A stretch of DNA of 64,000 bases from positions 87,258 through 151,257 of the forward strand of contig CAVWBK010000006.1 of the NCBI GenBank assembly GCA_963753245.1, written 5' to 3'. Below, one piece after another: positions 51,005-62,312 of the stretch. A model generated the notes under the pieces. The model made no database searches and was not told where the DNA came from. It was given only the letters and a program-made list of their open reading frames with translations. A program made the position numbers and the translations under genes. The stretch comes from VRUE01 sp963753245. GTDB taxonomy: Bacteria > Actinomycetota > Thermoleophilia > Solirubrobacterales > 70-9. Each line of letters starts with the position of its first letter. The stretch's first letter is position 1.

Positions 51005-51030
51005 GGAAACCCCGCTGCAGCGGGGTTTCC
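51005..51030 (+). terminator. Perfect hairpin after tRNA-His
   Basis: A 26-bp palindrome, GGAAACCCCGCTG followed by CAGCGGGGTTTCC, begins 6 bases after the tRNA end. The GC stem followed by TTT fits an intrinsic terminator, and its symmetry also allows termination from the opposite side. Confidence 0.7.
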
Positions 51031-51061
51031 AGCGATTGAGACGAATGTCACGAAGCTTAGA

Positions 51062-51213
51062 GGGGGACAATGGGGGGACAATTTGCAGAAGTCGGATCAT
51101 AATCCGTCGGTCGAAGGTTCGAGTCCTTCCCGCCCCACTAAAAACCGCTTGAAATAGCCATATTCTGATAGTGCGGATTAGGACAAACGGCTAAATTTGT
51201 CCCCAATTTGTCC
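51062..51213. promoter_or_regulatory. Repeated GGGGACAA motifs flanking the attachment site
   Basis: Two tandem GGGGGACAA-like copies at 51062-51083 face two inverted copies (TTTGTCCCC and TTTGTCCC) at 51197-51213, on either side of the tRNA fragment and just before the integrase start. Their number, orientation and place suit integrase or excisionase arm-binding sites (inference). Confidence 0.4.
51091..51138 (+). other. 3' part of a tRNA with CAT anticodon: island attachment site
   Basis: TCGGATCATAATCCG (anticodon arm, CAT), GTCGAAGG-TTCGAGT-CCTTC (T-arm) and CCGCCCCA (3' acceptor and discriminator) are present, but no matching 5' acceptor or D-arm precedes them. This is what an integrating element carries to rebuild a tRNA-Met/Ile2(CAT) gene at its other end. 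The integrase gene begins about 100 bases downstream, marking one end of a genomic island. Confidence 0.7.
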
Positions 51214-51233
51214 CGAAACGGGCTAAGATCGAG

Positions 51234-52466
51234 GTGCTGATGCACCCGATCCAACCCCGCCCAATCTCCGGCCACGTCTTCAAACGCAAGGGAAAGCGCG
51301 GCTCGACTTGGTACGCGAAGTACCGCCTGCCGGACGGGAGGCAGCAGCAGAAACGGATCGGGCCGGCCTGGACGCAGCGCTCGGCGCCGCCCGAGGGCTA
51401 CTTCACGAAGACGAGCGCCAAGGCTTGGCTCGACGACCTCTTGGCGCAGGCGAGACAGGGGACGCTGCCCGGGCTGGTGAAGACGGGGAAGAAGTTCCGC
51501 GACGTCTCCGCCGACTGGCTCGCCTACTGCGAGAACGTCCGCGACTGCAAGCCCTCGACGATGCGCGACTACCGCAACATGGTCCGAGTCCTCGATCGGG
51601 ACTTCGGCGACCGAAAGATCGAGTCGATCACATCCGAGGAGATTGAACTCTGGGTCACTAACCGCAAAGGCTCGAACCGGACGCTTCACAAGTACGTCGT
51701 GGTGCTCGGTGGGATCTTCAAGCGGGCGATGAAGCTCTACGGCCTGCCTCGCAACCCCGTCGATATCGTCGAGCGCCCGCGGGTGCGGCGGGCGGCGAAG
51801 ATCGACGTGCTGCGACCCGAGGAGGTCTTGGCGCTCGTTCGGGCGGCAGAGGAGGGGAGCCATCGACCGCCGCCGGGACAGCACCTCGGGCCGCGTGGAC
51901 TGGCCGCCCTCCACCGGCAGGACGAAATGGACGCGGGAATCTTCCATGTCGCTGCGTTTGCCGGGCTGAGGATGGGGGAGATCTTGGCGTTGCGCTGGCG
52001 CGACGTTGACTTCAGCCGGCGCACGATTCACGTGCGGGAGAACTGGACCCAGGGCGAGACGACGACGCCAAAGAGCGGCAGCGAACGAGCCGTGCCGATG
52101 GCCGACGAGGTTGCGCAGCGCCTCGCCCGGCTTGGCCAGCGCGAGCACTTCACGGGTGGCGAGGACCTGGTCTTCTGCACGACGGGCGGCCTGCACCTCG
52201 GCTACAAGTCCCTCAAGGACCGCTACAGAGGCGCCCTCCGGGCGGCGGAGCTGCGAGAGGACTTCCGCTTCCACAATCTGCGTCATACCTTCGGCAGCAC
52301 CGTGATCCGCCACGCCGACTCCCGCGAGGTCATGGAGTGGATGGGCCACGCCGACCTGACGACGACACGCCGCTATTTGGCCTTCGTCGATCGTGAGGAC
52401 GCCGCGAAGCGAGTGTCCGAAGCGTTCCGCCTCGAGGAACCGACGCCGTCGGTTCCTCAGCCCTGA
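51234..52466 (+). CDS. int: Tyrosine recombinase / phage-type integrase
   Basis: 410 aa, GTG 51234 (ATG 51240 also possible). N-terminal arm-binding region with basic/aromatic HVFKRKGKRGSTWYAKYRLPDG, then the SAM-like core-binding domain (DVSADWLAYCENVRDCKPSTMRDYR). The catalytic domain shows Arg I in AGLRMGEILALRW (about R246), HNLRH near 347-351, GHADLTTTRRY with the nucleophilic Tyr near 381. All catalytic positions are intact. It lies beside a tRNA 3' fragment, as expected, and is convergent with the excisionase gene (10-base overlap). Confidence 0.95.
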   Translation: MLMHPIQPRPISGHVFKRKGKRGSTWYAKYRLPDGRQQQKRIGPAWTQRSAPPEGYFTKTSAKAWLDDLLAQARQGTLPGLVKTGKKFRDVSADWLAYCENVRDCKPSTMRDYRNMVRVLDRDFGDRKIESITSEEIELWVTNRKGSNRTLHKYVVVLGGIFKRAMKLYGLPRNPVDIVERPRVRRAAKIDVLRPEEVLALVRAAEEGSHRPPPGQHLGPRGLAALHRQDEMDAGIFHVAAFAGLRMGEILALRWRDVDFSRRTIHVRENWTQGETTTPKSGSERAVPMADEVAQRLARLGQREHFTGGEDLVFCTTGGLHLGYKSLKDRYRGALRAAELREDFRFHNLRHTFGSTVIRHADSREVMEWMGHADLTTTRRYLAFVDREDAAKRVSEAFRLEEPTPSVPQP

Positions 52467-52669
52467 CGCCGGCGCCCGTAGGTATTCGCCGCGATCCATT
52501 CCTCAAGGCCTGGGCGCGAGAAGCGCAGCCCGCGCTCTCCGATCCGGACGTGGGGGAGGCCACGCGAACGCACGAGCTCGTAGAGCGTGCTGCGCGGCAC
52601 GTGCAGGAGCTGCGCGGCCTCGTCGGCGTCGAGAAGCGGCTGGTCTAGTAGCTGCCCTGTAGCCATCAT
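52457..52669 (-). CDS. Excisionase / MerR-like helix-turn-helix protein
   Basis: 70 aa. A single AlpA/Xis-type winged helix: LLDADEAAQLLHVPRSTLYELVRSRGLPHVRIGERGLRFSRPGLEEWIAANT. Such proteins bind the att region and promote excision or regulate element genes. Its location opposite the integrase end supports that role. Confidence 0.88.
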   Translation of the reverse strand: MMATGQLLDQPLLDADEAAQLLHVPRSTLYELVRSRGLPHVRIGERGLRFSRPGLEEWIAANTYGRRRQG

Positions 52670-53073
52670 CTGACAAGACGTGCGAGCCGGTCCAATCGAT
52701 CCGCTGAGGGCGGCGGCTGGCCCACCCCGCCTGCGGGTGGGTGGGTCAGTCGCCGCGTCAGGCTACGGACGGGGCTACGGACGTTGGTGCGGATCGAGAG
52801 TGGCTGCGTGGGACGAATCGGCATCGTTCGATGACTGGCGATGGACGGATGGAGGCACTTGGACAGACGGGGTGGCTTGGTGCGTGGAAAGTCTGAGGTT
52901 CTTGAGAGTGCGGGACGGTTCAGGGCGTTGGTGACGAGGGTAGTCGAGACGGTGCCAGCGACTGGGGAGCGGTGTCTGTGGCTTGCTGTTCAGGTCGAGA
53001 CATCGGAGCAACGGCGGTGCTTTACGGCGTTTCCTTGCCTAGACTCGCGTCCGTGATGCGATCCGCCATGCCC
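52670..53073. other. 404-bp intergenic region in the island
   Basis: No gene I can support. It holds a 12-bp tandem repeat unit (GGCTACGGACG at 52761 and 52773) and several TGGATGGA/GGACGGA-like purine repeats. An imperfect GC hairpin at about 52718-52746 is upstream of the excisionase. Confidence 0.4.
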
Positions 53074-54648
<1,575 letters not shown>

Positions 54649-54659
54649 CGTCCTTCGCC

Positions 54660-55530
54660 CGCATACGTTTGGACCGCGAGTCTGAGTCGGCGTGATTGAG
54701 GACGACTGGCGGTACTAGCCGAGTAGATGCAGGCGCAGCGATCGGAGGTCGTTGCCGGGAGCTGCGATTGGGGGCGGTAATTGAGCCAGTGGCCGCGACG
54801 GCACAGTTGCGGAGTTGTGCGCTGAGTATCGTCGAATGAGGTCCAACAAGACGTGCACCGTCCTCTCGAGGCCCCAACCCCGTGGCGCGTGAATCGAAGG
54901 ACCCGTCGAGATGGGCGCATCGTCGAGCGTGACGGTGGTCGCTACGAGAAGAGGTGTCTACCGGAAATGGTGTCCGCCACGGGTCCCTCGGCAGGAGATG
55001 TCGTCCTGGCTCGGGAGGCCCCCCTTGGCGAGGTGGGAATGCTTCCCGAGGACGATTCGCGGCATCTCTCGGCCAGCGACTCGTGCTGTACCAGGGCAAG
55101 ATCCCAGCGTGGTCGATGCGTCAGTTCTTAGCTTGCGGCACTTCGCGGAGCCAGCGTTCAGGAACATGATCAAGGCATGGGCGATCCGGGGCGACAGTTG
55201 AGGATCATGCGCATCCGACTGCGGAATCTCGCTGGCGACCTCCCCGCATTGCGGACGCAGCGCCGCATTGCAGCCATCCTCTCCGCCTTCGACGAGCTGA
55301 TCGAGATCAACGAGCGGCGGATCGAGCTGCTGGAGGATCTCGCTCGGTCGCTGTATCGGGAGTGGTTCGTGCGCTTCCGGTTCCCGGGGCATACAGGATG
55401 TCGAGTTCGTGGACTCCGAGACTTCGGGCCGATTCCGGACGGGTGGACCGTTCGACGCGAGTATCTGATGATGTGGCTGAAACTTCAAGCTGACGGAACA
55501 TACCGGCTCCTCAGATCTACGAGCTCGGAG
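54660..55530 (+). pseudogene. hsdS: HsdS specificity subunit fragments, frameshifted and probably truncated
   Basis: TRD-type segment GDVVLAREAPLGEVGMLPEDD with SLGQRLVLYQGKI (54998-55095), then the conserved central helix LPALRTQRRIAAILSAFDEL, IEINERRIELLEDLARSLYREW, and the start of the second half, GPIPDGWTV (about 55435-55450). Beyond this the second recognition domain cannot be followed. The pieces are in different frames. The N-terminal part before 54990 is not recognisable. Confidence 0.65.
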
Positions 55531-56038
55531 TCGAGCCTGTGACAGGAACTTTCGGTGACGTGATTCCGCTTACGATCTCGATTGTCACGAGTCACCTCAT
55601 AGCCGAGGGCGAGTCATCAATTAGTTGAACCGCGCAATGTCGGATCTGCATGGTCGGCCTCGATGGACCGATTTTGATCCGCGATCGACGACCGTATAAG
55701 TGGAGTCGATCTTCGCGATCCTGGCGATCCTGGTAGTCGCTGCTAAGCGTCTTCTCAATACTAGTTGACTCGCCACGAGCCGCTTGCCGGATGCACGCGT
55801 CGGTCGAACAGGGCGATGATGAAGGTGTCTTCGAGTGCTGGTTCCTCACCGATGTGATACCGTCCAGCAATTTGAAGCTGTTCGCCGAATGCGCTACGCT
55901 TCGCGAATGCAGCGAATGCTGGTACGAGTGCGTGAGCGTCAGCTCGCCGCGACGCGAGACCTTCTTCTCCCGCGTCTCGGTCACCGGACGGCTCGACATC
56001 TCCGACATCGACCTCGGCGGTCTGCTCCCCGCGGAAGC
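55531..56038. other. About 500 bp between HsdS remnants and HsdR
   Basis: No recognisable gene. It probably contains the degraded second recognition domain of HsdS and possibly other fragments (for example an open stretch encoding TGRLDISDIDLGGLL), but none can be assigned. Confidence 0.3.
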
Positions 56039-59000
56039 ATGCGTGACCCCACGCGACTTCTCGGAGCGCGGAGCTCGTCGAGGAGCCGACGCTCGCGTTG
56101 CTCGGTCGGCTCGGCTACGAGACAGCCAACGGCTACACCGAGCTGTCGGCTCGCGCCGTCGCGCCGGCGGCCTCGGCCGCGACGACCAGTCGCAGGTGGT
56201 GCTCCGGCATCGGCTGGCGCCGAAGCTGGCGTCGCTGAATCCCGAGGTGCCGGCCGCAGGGATCGAGGCGGCCATCGAGGAGCTGATGCTCGATCGCTCG
56301 GCGATGGAGCGAACCCGCGCCAACCAGGTGGTCGTGGAAGCTGCTGCGCGACGGCGCCAAGGTCACGGTCGCCGACGACCGACGGCGGCCGCGAGACGGA
56401 GACGGTTCGCGTTCGTCGACTGGTCGACTCCGGCGAACAACGAGTTCCTCGCGGTGCGCAGTTCTGGGTGGTCGGCCCGCTGCACACGCGGCGCTGCGAC
56501 ATCGTCTGCTTCGTCAACGGCATCCCGCTGGTGCTGCTCGAGCTGAAGGCGTCGCACAAGACCGTCGAGCAGGCCTATCGACAAGAACCTGCGCGACTAC
56601 CGCGACACGATCCCGCAGCTCTTCATGCCCGAACGCCTTCGTCGATGCTCTCGAACGGCTCGGAGACGAAGGTCGGCGCGACGTTCGCGCCGTGGGAGCA
56701 GTTCGCCGAGTGGAAGCGGATCGACGACGAGGCCGAGCCAGGCGTCGTCTCGCTCGAGACGGCGATCCACGGGCATGTGCGAGCCGGCCCGCCTGCTCGA
56801 TATCGTCGAGAACTTCGTCGCCTATATCGAGCGACCGGGCGGGCTGATCAAGATGCTCGCCCAGAACCACCAGTTCCTCGGCGTGAACACCGCGATCCGG
56901 GCGCTCGCGCGACGAGCGCACGCGCGACGGGCGAGCTCGGGGTGTTCTGGCACACGCAGGGCTCGGGCAAGAGCCTGTCGATGCTCTTCTTCACGCAGAA
57001 GGTGCTGCGCCGCGAGCCCGGCAACTGGACGTTCGTGATGGTGACCGACCGCGCCGAGCTGGACGACCAGATCTACGGCGAGTTCAAGGACGCGGGCGTC
57101 GGTCGAGGGGCACGTGCAGGCCGACGTCCTCGGCGCACCTGCGCCAGCTGCTCGGCGAGGACCACCGCTACGTCTTCACGCTGATCCAGAAGTTCCGGCC
57201 GCGCGAGGGCGAGCCAGATGCCGGTCTCTCGGAGCGCGACGACGTCATCGTCATCACCGACGAGGCGCACCGCTGCCAGTACGACGCTCGCGCTGAACAT
57301 GCGCGGGCGCTGCCGAACGCCGCGCTTCATCGGCTTCACCGGCACGCCGCTGATCGCCGGCGAGGAGGAGCGCACGCGCGAGGTCTTCGGCGACTACGTC
57401 TCGATCTACAACTTCCGCGACTCGATCGACGACGGCGCGACGGTCCCGCTCTTCTACGAGAACCGCATCCCCGAGCTGCAGATCATCAACGAGCGCTTCG
57501 ACGAGGAGCTGACCGAGATCCTCGAGGAGGCCGAGCTCGACGACGCGCAGGAGCGGGCGCTCGCGCGCCGGTTCGCGACCAGTACCACCTGATCACCCGG
57601 CCGAACGGCTGCGACGATCGCCGCCGACCTCGTGCGGCACTTCGTCGGGCGCGGGTTCCTCGGCAAGGCGATGTTCGTCGCGATCGACAAGGCGACGGCG
57701 GTGCGCATGTACGACATGGTGCGAGCGAGTGGGCAGCTGCACCTCGCCGAGCTCGCGCGAGCGTGCCGACGCGACTGCCGGAGCTGGAGCGCGACCGGCG
57801 CTCGAGGCAGCAGATCGCGTTCATGGAGACGACCGACATGGCCGTCGTCGTCTCGCAGTCGCAGAACGAGATCGCCGACATGCGAGAGGGGCCTCGACAT
57901 CGCGCCGCACCGCAGGCGGATGATCGACGAGGATCTGGACGAGCGGTTCAAGGATCCCGACGACCCGTTCCGGCTCGTCTTCGTCTGCGCGATGTGGATG
58001 ACCGGGTTCGACGTGCCGTCGTGCTCGACGATCTACCTCGACAGGCCGATGCGGAACCACACGCTGATGCAGACGATCGCCCGCGCCAACCGCGTGTTCC
58101 CCGACAAGGAGAACGGCCTGATCGTCGACTACGTCGGCGTGTTCCGCAACCTCGAGGCGGCGCTCGCGATCTACGCCGCGGCCCGGCCGGCGAGCAGCGC
58201 GACGGACATCATCCGAGACAAGTCCGCGCTCGTCGAGGAGCTCGAGGAGGAGATCGGTGAGCTGGTCGAGTTCTGCGAGCGGTGGGACGTCGACCTCGAC
58301 GCGCTCGCGCGGCGCCGAGGGATTCGAGTTCATCGCGCTGCGCGACGCGTCGGTCGAGGCGCTGCTGGTCGACGACGTGACGCGGCGCGCGCTATCTCGA
58401 GCGCTCCGATCGAGGTGCGCCGGCTGTTCGCCGCGATTCTGCCCGATCCGGCCGCGAGCGACTCACGGCGGCTCGTCGGCGTGGCACGGAACCTGGCCGA
58501 GAAGATCCGCTCGGTCGATCCGAGCCTCCCGACCTGTCGCACGTCGCGGGCGCGGTGAGCGAGCTGCTCGACCGATCAGTCGGCGCCGAGGAGTACGTCA
58601 TCCGCGCTGCGGCGGACGGCTCGGACGCCGACCCGCTGATCGACCTCAGCGCGATCGACTTCGAGGCGCTCGCCGCACGGCTGGCGGGCAAGAAGCGGTC
58701 GTCGGCGCGACGACTCGAGGCAGATCTGAGACGACGAGCTCGAGGCGGCGGCGCGGCGAAACCCGACGCGGCTGGATCTCGTCGAGCGGCTGCGCGGGCT
58801 GATCGACGAGTACAACGCCGGTAGCTTCAACGTCGACGAGATGCTGCGTCGGCTGCAGGCGCTTTCGCGCCAGCTCTCCGAGGACGAGCAGCGCACCGCC
58901 CGCGAGGGGCTGTCCGAGCCCGAGCTGGCGGTGTTCGACCTGCTGACCAGGCCCGACCCGGAGCTGACCGACGAGGAGCGCAGGAGGTCAAGGGGATCGC

Positions 59001-59901
59001 GCGAAGCTGATGGAGCACATCGAGGAGCGGCTCGTACTCGACTGGCGCAAGAAGGCGGAGACACGCGAGGCCGCACGCGGACTGGTGAAGGAGATCCTCG
59101 ACGAGCTCCCCGAGGTGTACGACCCAGAAATCTGGGAGCGCAAGACCGAGATCGTCTTCAACCACATCTTCGCCAGCTACTACGACGACGGCGACAGCGT
59201 GTACGAGGCAACTGGGCCGACCGCGGGCGGTCGGCGTGGCCGAGCCATCGCGAGCGTCGCTATCGCCAGTGGATCGATGTCGACGACGATCACCGAGGAG
59301 GTCTGGCGAGGATCAAGGCGGATTCGGCTTCGCCGAGATGGTCGCGGAACAGCTCGCGGGTAAGGGAGCGTTCTTCGCAGTTCCGAGCGAGGAACTGATC
59401 GCCGGCGACGAGACATTCGACGTCGAGTTCAAGTCGACCGCGCGCTGGAACCTGGGGAGGAGCGCAAGGACAAGCGCATCGAGGACGCCGTCGTGAAGAC
59501 CGATCGCCGGCTTTCTGAACACTGACGGCGGAACCCTGTTCATCGGCGTGCGATGACGCGAGCCCGATTGGTCTCGGCGACGACCTGCCCCTCGTCAAGC
59601 CGAGCAATGCAGACGGCTTCGTCAATTGGCTAACGACGCACCTGATCAACGCCCTTACCAAACCGCTGTGATCGTACCCGAGCTCGGGTTGATGAGGTCG
59701 AGGGGCACATCATCTGTCGTATTGATATCGCGGCATCGTCACGCCGGTGATCGCGCGAATGAGCGACGACGAGGACCGTTTTGGGTGCGGATGAATAACA
59801 GCACCCGCGATCTCAACGAGCGCGAGGCGGAGGTCTACATCCGCGATCATTGGGAGGCCGGAAGGCTCATGGAGAAACCTCAAGGCAAAAAGGTAGTTTG
59901 A
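56039..59901 (+). pseudogene. hsdR: Type I restriction endonuclease subunit HsdR with C-terminal AlbA_2/Schlafen-like domain, multiply frameshifted
   Basis: About 1285 codons across shifting frames. In order: VEEPTLALLGRLGYETANGYT; nuclease strand PLVLLELKASHKTVEQAY (ExK); GLIKMLAQNHQFLGVNTAI; Walker A FWHTQGSGKSLSML; motif II VIVITDEAHRCQYD; TGTPLIAGEE; VDYVGVFRNLEAAL; C-terminal helical domain FNVDEMLRRLQALSRQLSEDEQ. After about 59340 the same open arrangement continues with VEFKSTARWNL, FLNTDGGTLFIGV and FWVRMNNSTRDLNEREAEVY. These match the AlbA_2/Schlafen-type ATP-binding module appended to some actinobacterial HsdR proteins. The final stop is intact. Confidence 0.8.
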
Positions 59902-59946
59902 TATACTTGCCTACCACCCTGCCCTTTCAATCATTGCGAGACCGCC

Positions 59947-60537
59947 TTGGCCGCCCCGTCTGACACACCCAATGCCGAGTTTTCAGCGCTCCAGGAGGTG
60001 ATCGCCGCGCTGAACCGAGTCGACGGCACGGACGCCCGCCAGCGGATCTTTGACGCCGCCGCCACCTTTCTCGAACTCCGTCCTAGTGGTGGCTCCCCCC
60101 GACGTGTCACTTCCTCCGGAGACAAGAGCGACGCTACGCCCGCATATCCTTCGTTCTCGGCCGATAGCGCTCTTTCGCCCAAGGAGTTTCTCTTGGAAAA
60201 GCAGCCACGGACCGACGTAGAGCGGATCGCAACCCTAGCCTTTTACTTGACCCACTATCGAGATACTCCGCATTTTAAGACTCTGGATCTGAGCAAACTT
60301 AATACGGAGGCAGCCCAGCCAAAGTTTTCGAACGCAGCCAGCAGCGCCAACAACGCGGTGAAGCAGGGGTATCTAGTGCCTTCCACAAAAGGTCAGCGTC
60401 AACTTAGTGCGGCCGGCGAGCGATTTGTTGCAGCGCTTCCCGATAGAGAGGAGGCGCGTAAAGCAATGAGCCTTAGCGCACCCCGCCGGAGGACACGGCG
60501 AGGAAAAGCGGCACGCAAGACAAAATCTTCTGCGTGA
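59947..60537 (+). CDS. Unrecognised protein with basic tail, first gene of the ParA-RelA/SpoT cluster
   Basis: 196 aa, TTG start 45 bases after the hsdR stop. N-terminal 45 residues helical (ALQEVIAALNRVDGTDARQRIF), a Ser/Asp-rich linker, then a compact segment EKQPRTDVERIATLAFYLTHYRDTPHFKTLDLSKLNTEAAQPKFSNAASSANNAVKQGYLVPSTKGQRQLSAAGERFVAALPD, which reads like a winged-helix or small helical DNA-contact domain. The last 25 residues are strongly basic (RRRTRRGKAARKTK). Its stop overlaps the ParA-like gene start by 4 bases. Composition is visibly more AT-rich than the host genes. Confidence 0.6.
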   Translation: MAAPSDTPNAEFSALQEVIAALNRVDGTDARQRIFDAAATFLELRPSGGSPRRVTSSGDKSDATPAYPSFSADSALSPKEFLLEKQPRTDVERIATLAFYLTHYRDTPHFKTLDLSKLNTEAAQPKFSNAASSANNAVKQGYLVPSTKGQRQLSAAGERFVAALPDREEARKAMSLSAPRRRTRRGKAARKTKSSA

Positions 60538-61517
60538 ACGATCGAAGCGCTGCGCGTCGGCTCGCAATCTTCAATCCCAAGGGGGGCGTCGGGAAGACTA
60601 CGCTCACGATGAACGTTGGCGCCACCCTTGCCGGCCGGGGACACCGAGTCTTGCTGGTCGACTCGGACCCTCAGTGCAATCTGACTTCTTACCTAGTCGA
60701 GACTGAGGTCGTAGATGATCTGCTCGATCGCTCGGATGAGTCGGATGGAGCCACGATTTGGTCGGCGGTTAAGCCAATCTCGGAAGCCCTTGGATCGATC
60801 AAAGTAGTTCGCCCGATCGAGGTAGGAGTCGATGGACTATTCCTGGTTCCCGGAGATATTCGGCTGTCCGAATTTGAGGGCGATCTCAATGACTTCTGGG
60901 CTCTATGTCTACAGCGAAAGCCTCGTGGCTTCCGCGGAACAACAGCGATCAGTGAGCTCGTTGGAGAGCTATGTGCCGCATACGAGTTTGATTTCGTTTT
61001 ATATGACTCCGGTCCGAACATTGGTCCCCTAAATCGCGCGCTGCTTCTTGACTGCAACGAATTCATCGTTCCAATGGCGTGTGACTTGTTTTCACTGCGT
61101 GCGTTAAAAACCCTAGGGCGCACTCTGGTGGATTGGATATCCAGCTGGGAAACAATCGGCGACCTCGCACCGGGGAACACCGAGCTCCTCCCCGGGAAAC
61201 CCGAGTTTCTCGGGTACATCCCGCAGGGTTTTCGAACCTACGGCGGAGACATCGCGCAGGAGCCCTCTCACTTTGTGGCGCAAATGGACAAGGAAGTGCG
61301 GGCGCAAATTGTCTCTCTCTTGCGCGAGATTGACCGATCTCGTTGGTTCACGGGGCGCTGCCAAGTTGGGAGAGGTAAAGAACTTTGGAAGTCTCGTCCC
61401 GGCCTCGCAGCGCCGAAGGCAGGCCGCTTTTCAACGTCTTCGGCAGGTTCGCCTGAGCAGCGGGCTGCCGCTGAGGGAGCTCTTTCCTCAATCGCGGAAG
61501 CTATTCGAGGGCATTAG
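60534..61517 (+). CDS. ParA/MinD-like P-loop ATPase with indels in its C-terminal part
   Basis: 327 aa as read. Deviant Walker A FNPKGGVGKTTLTMNVGATLA with the signature lysine, Walker A' DSDPQCNLTSYLVE (switch I) and Walker B-like DFVLYDSGPNIGPLNRALLLDC are intact, placing it in the ParA/Soj/MinD family. From about 61345 the likely true product runs through other frames (AAKLGEVKNFGSLVPASQ at 61357-61410, then NVFGRFA) and returns to the listed frame at PEQRAAAEGALSSIAEAI, so two to four single-base indels are probable. Coupled by overlap to the gene before it; the RelA/SpoT gene follows after 18 bases. Confidence 0.75.
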   Translation: MNDRSAARRLAIFNPKGGVGKTTLTMNVGATLAGRGHRVLLVDSDPQCNLTSYLVETEVVDDLLDRSDESDGATIWSAVKPISEALGSIKVVRPIEVGVDGLFLVPGDIRLSEFEGDLNDFWALCLQRKPRGFRGTTAISELVGELCAAYEFDFVLYDSGPNIGPLNRALLLDCNEFIVPMACDLFSLRALKTLGRTLVDWISSWETIGDLAPGNTELLPGKPEFLGYIPQGFRTYGGDIAQEPSHFVAQMDKEVRAQIVSLLREIDRSRWFTGRCQVGRGKELWKSRPGLAAPKAGRFSTSSAGSPEQRAAAEGALSSIAEAIRGH

Positions 61518-61535
61518 GGCAAGAAACGCGAACAA

Positions 61536-62288
61536 GTGACGGGTGCAATGTCGGAGAGCGAAGTTGAGGAGCTATTGGGAGCTTTCGATAAGCACATCGA
61601 GCAAATCAGGCTTTTTCGTGCACAGCTCGTCACGGCACTGGGGACCTCCAGCGCACTTGAAGCTCACATCCACTCAATTAGGAGCCGCATAAAGGATCGA
61701 GAGCATCTTAAGGAAAAGCTGCTTCGCAAAAAGAGTAAGTGCAAGGCGGAGGGGTTGCCTTTCGATGTAACGCCCGAGAACATGCTGGAAACAATTAACG
61801 ATTTAGCTGGCGTTCGTATTCTTCACCTGCATACTCGACAGATTCGCGATATAGATCATGTCCTGAGGGAGATCTTCGCCGAGCAGCAATATGAACTGAG
61901 AGAGGGTCCATTTGCGCGGACGTGGGTGGACAAGTCCCGAGAGTTCTTTGCAGCATGTGGCATCAATACTCAGGACAGTCCGACGATGTACACAAGCGTC
62001 CACTATGTCATTGGGTCTGCTTCTCGCACCACAGTCACATGTGAGATTCAGGTTCGCACCCTAATGGAGGAGGTGTGGGGCGAGGTCGATCATGAGATCA
62101 ACTATCCGGCGCCGACCCAGATCTTGCCTGTCGAGAGCAAATCAAGGTCCTCGCTCGTGCGACTTCGACTGCGACGCGGCTCCGTGGATTCCATTTTTCT
62201 CACCCACGAACAGAACGAACCTGTCTCCGCCCCGGAATCGGAGCAGGAGGAGTGGCTAGCCACTTCAGCGGGCGTGCGCTTGGACTAG
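61536..62288 (+). CDS. RelA/SpoT-domain nucleotide synthetase (small alarmone synthetase-like)
   Basis: 250 aa as read. Synthetase core residues present: basic RIKDREHLKEKLLRK, NDLAGVRILHLHTRQI with the metal-binding Asp, MYTSVHYVIG (guanine-stacking Tyr and His), and CEIQVRTLMEEVWGEVDHEINY with catalytic Glu. No HD hydrolase domain and no TGS or ACT domains, so it is synthetase-only, like small alarmone synthetases and toxSAS toxins. The C-terminal helix EQIKVLARATSTATRL is readable only in a second frame between about 62137 and 62190, bounded by one compensating pair of indels. GTG 61536 and ATG 61548 are possible starts. Confidence 0.8.
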   Translation: MTGAMSESEVEELLGAFDKHIEQIRLFRAQLVTALGTSSALEAHIHSIRSRIKDREHLKEKLLRKKSKCKAEGLPFDVTPENMLETINDLAGVRILHLHTRQIRDIDHVLREIFAEQQYELREGPFARTWVDKSREFFAACGINTQDSPTMYTSVHYVIGSASRTTVTCEIQVRTLMEEVWGEVDHEINYPAPTQILPVESKSRSSLVRLRLRRGSVDSIFLTHEQNEPVSAPESEQEEWLATSAGVRLD

Positions 62289-62312
62289 GCGAGTTGTCCT
62301 CACATACTCGGG

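Noticed and set aside
51005..51030. Considered as an att core or recombination site
   Set aside because: Its perfect hairpin shape and place immediately after tRNA-His fit a terminator better; the tRNA fragment downstream is the likelier att.
52841..53056. 71-codon open frame before hsdM
   Set aside because: No recognisable motif and no support beyond being open; treated as non-coding.
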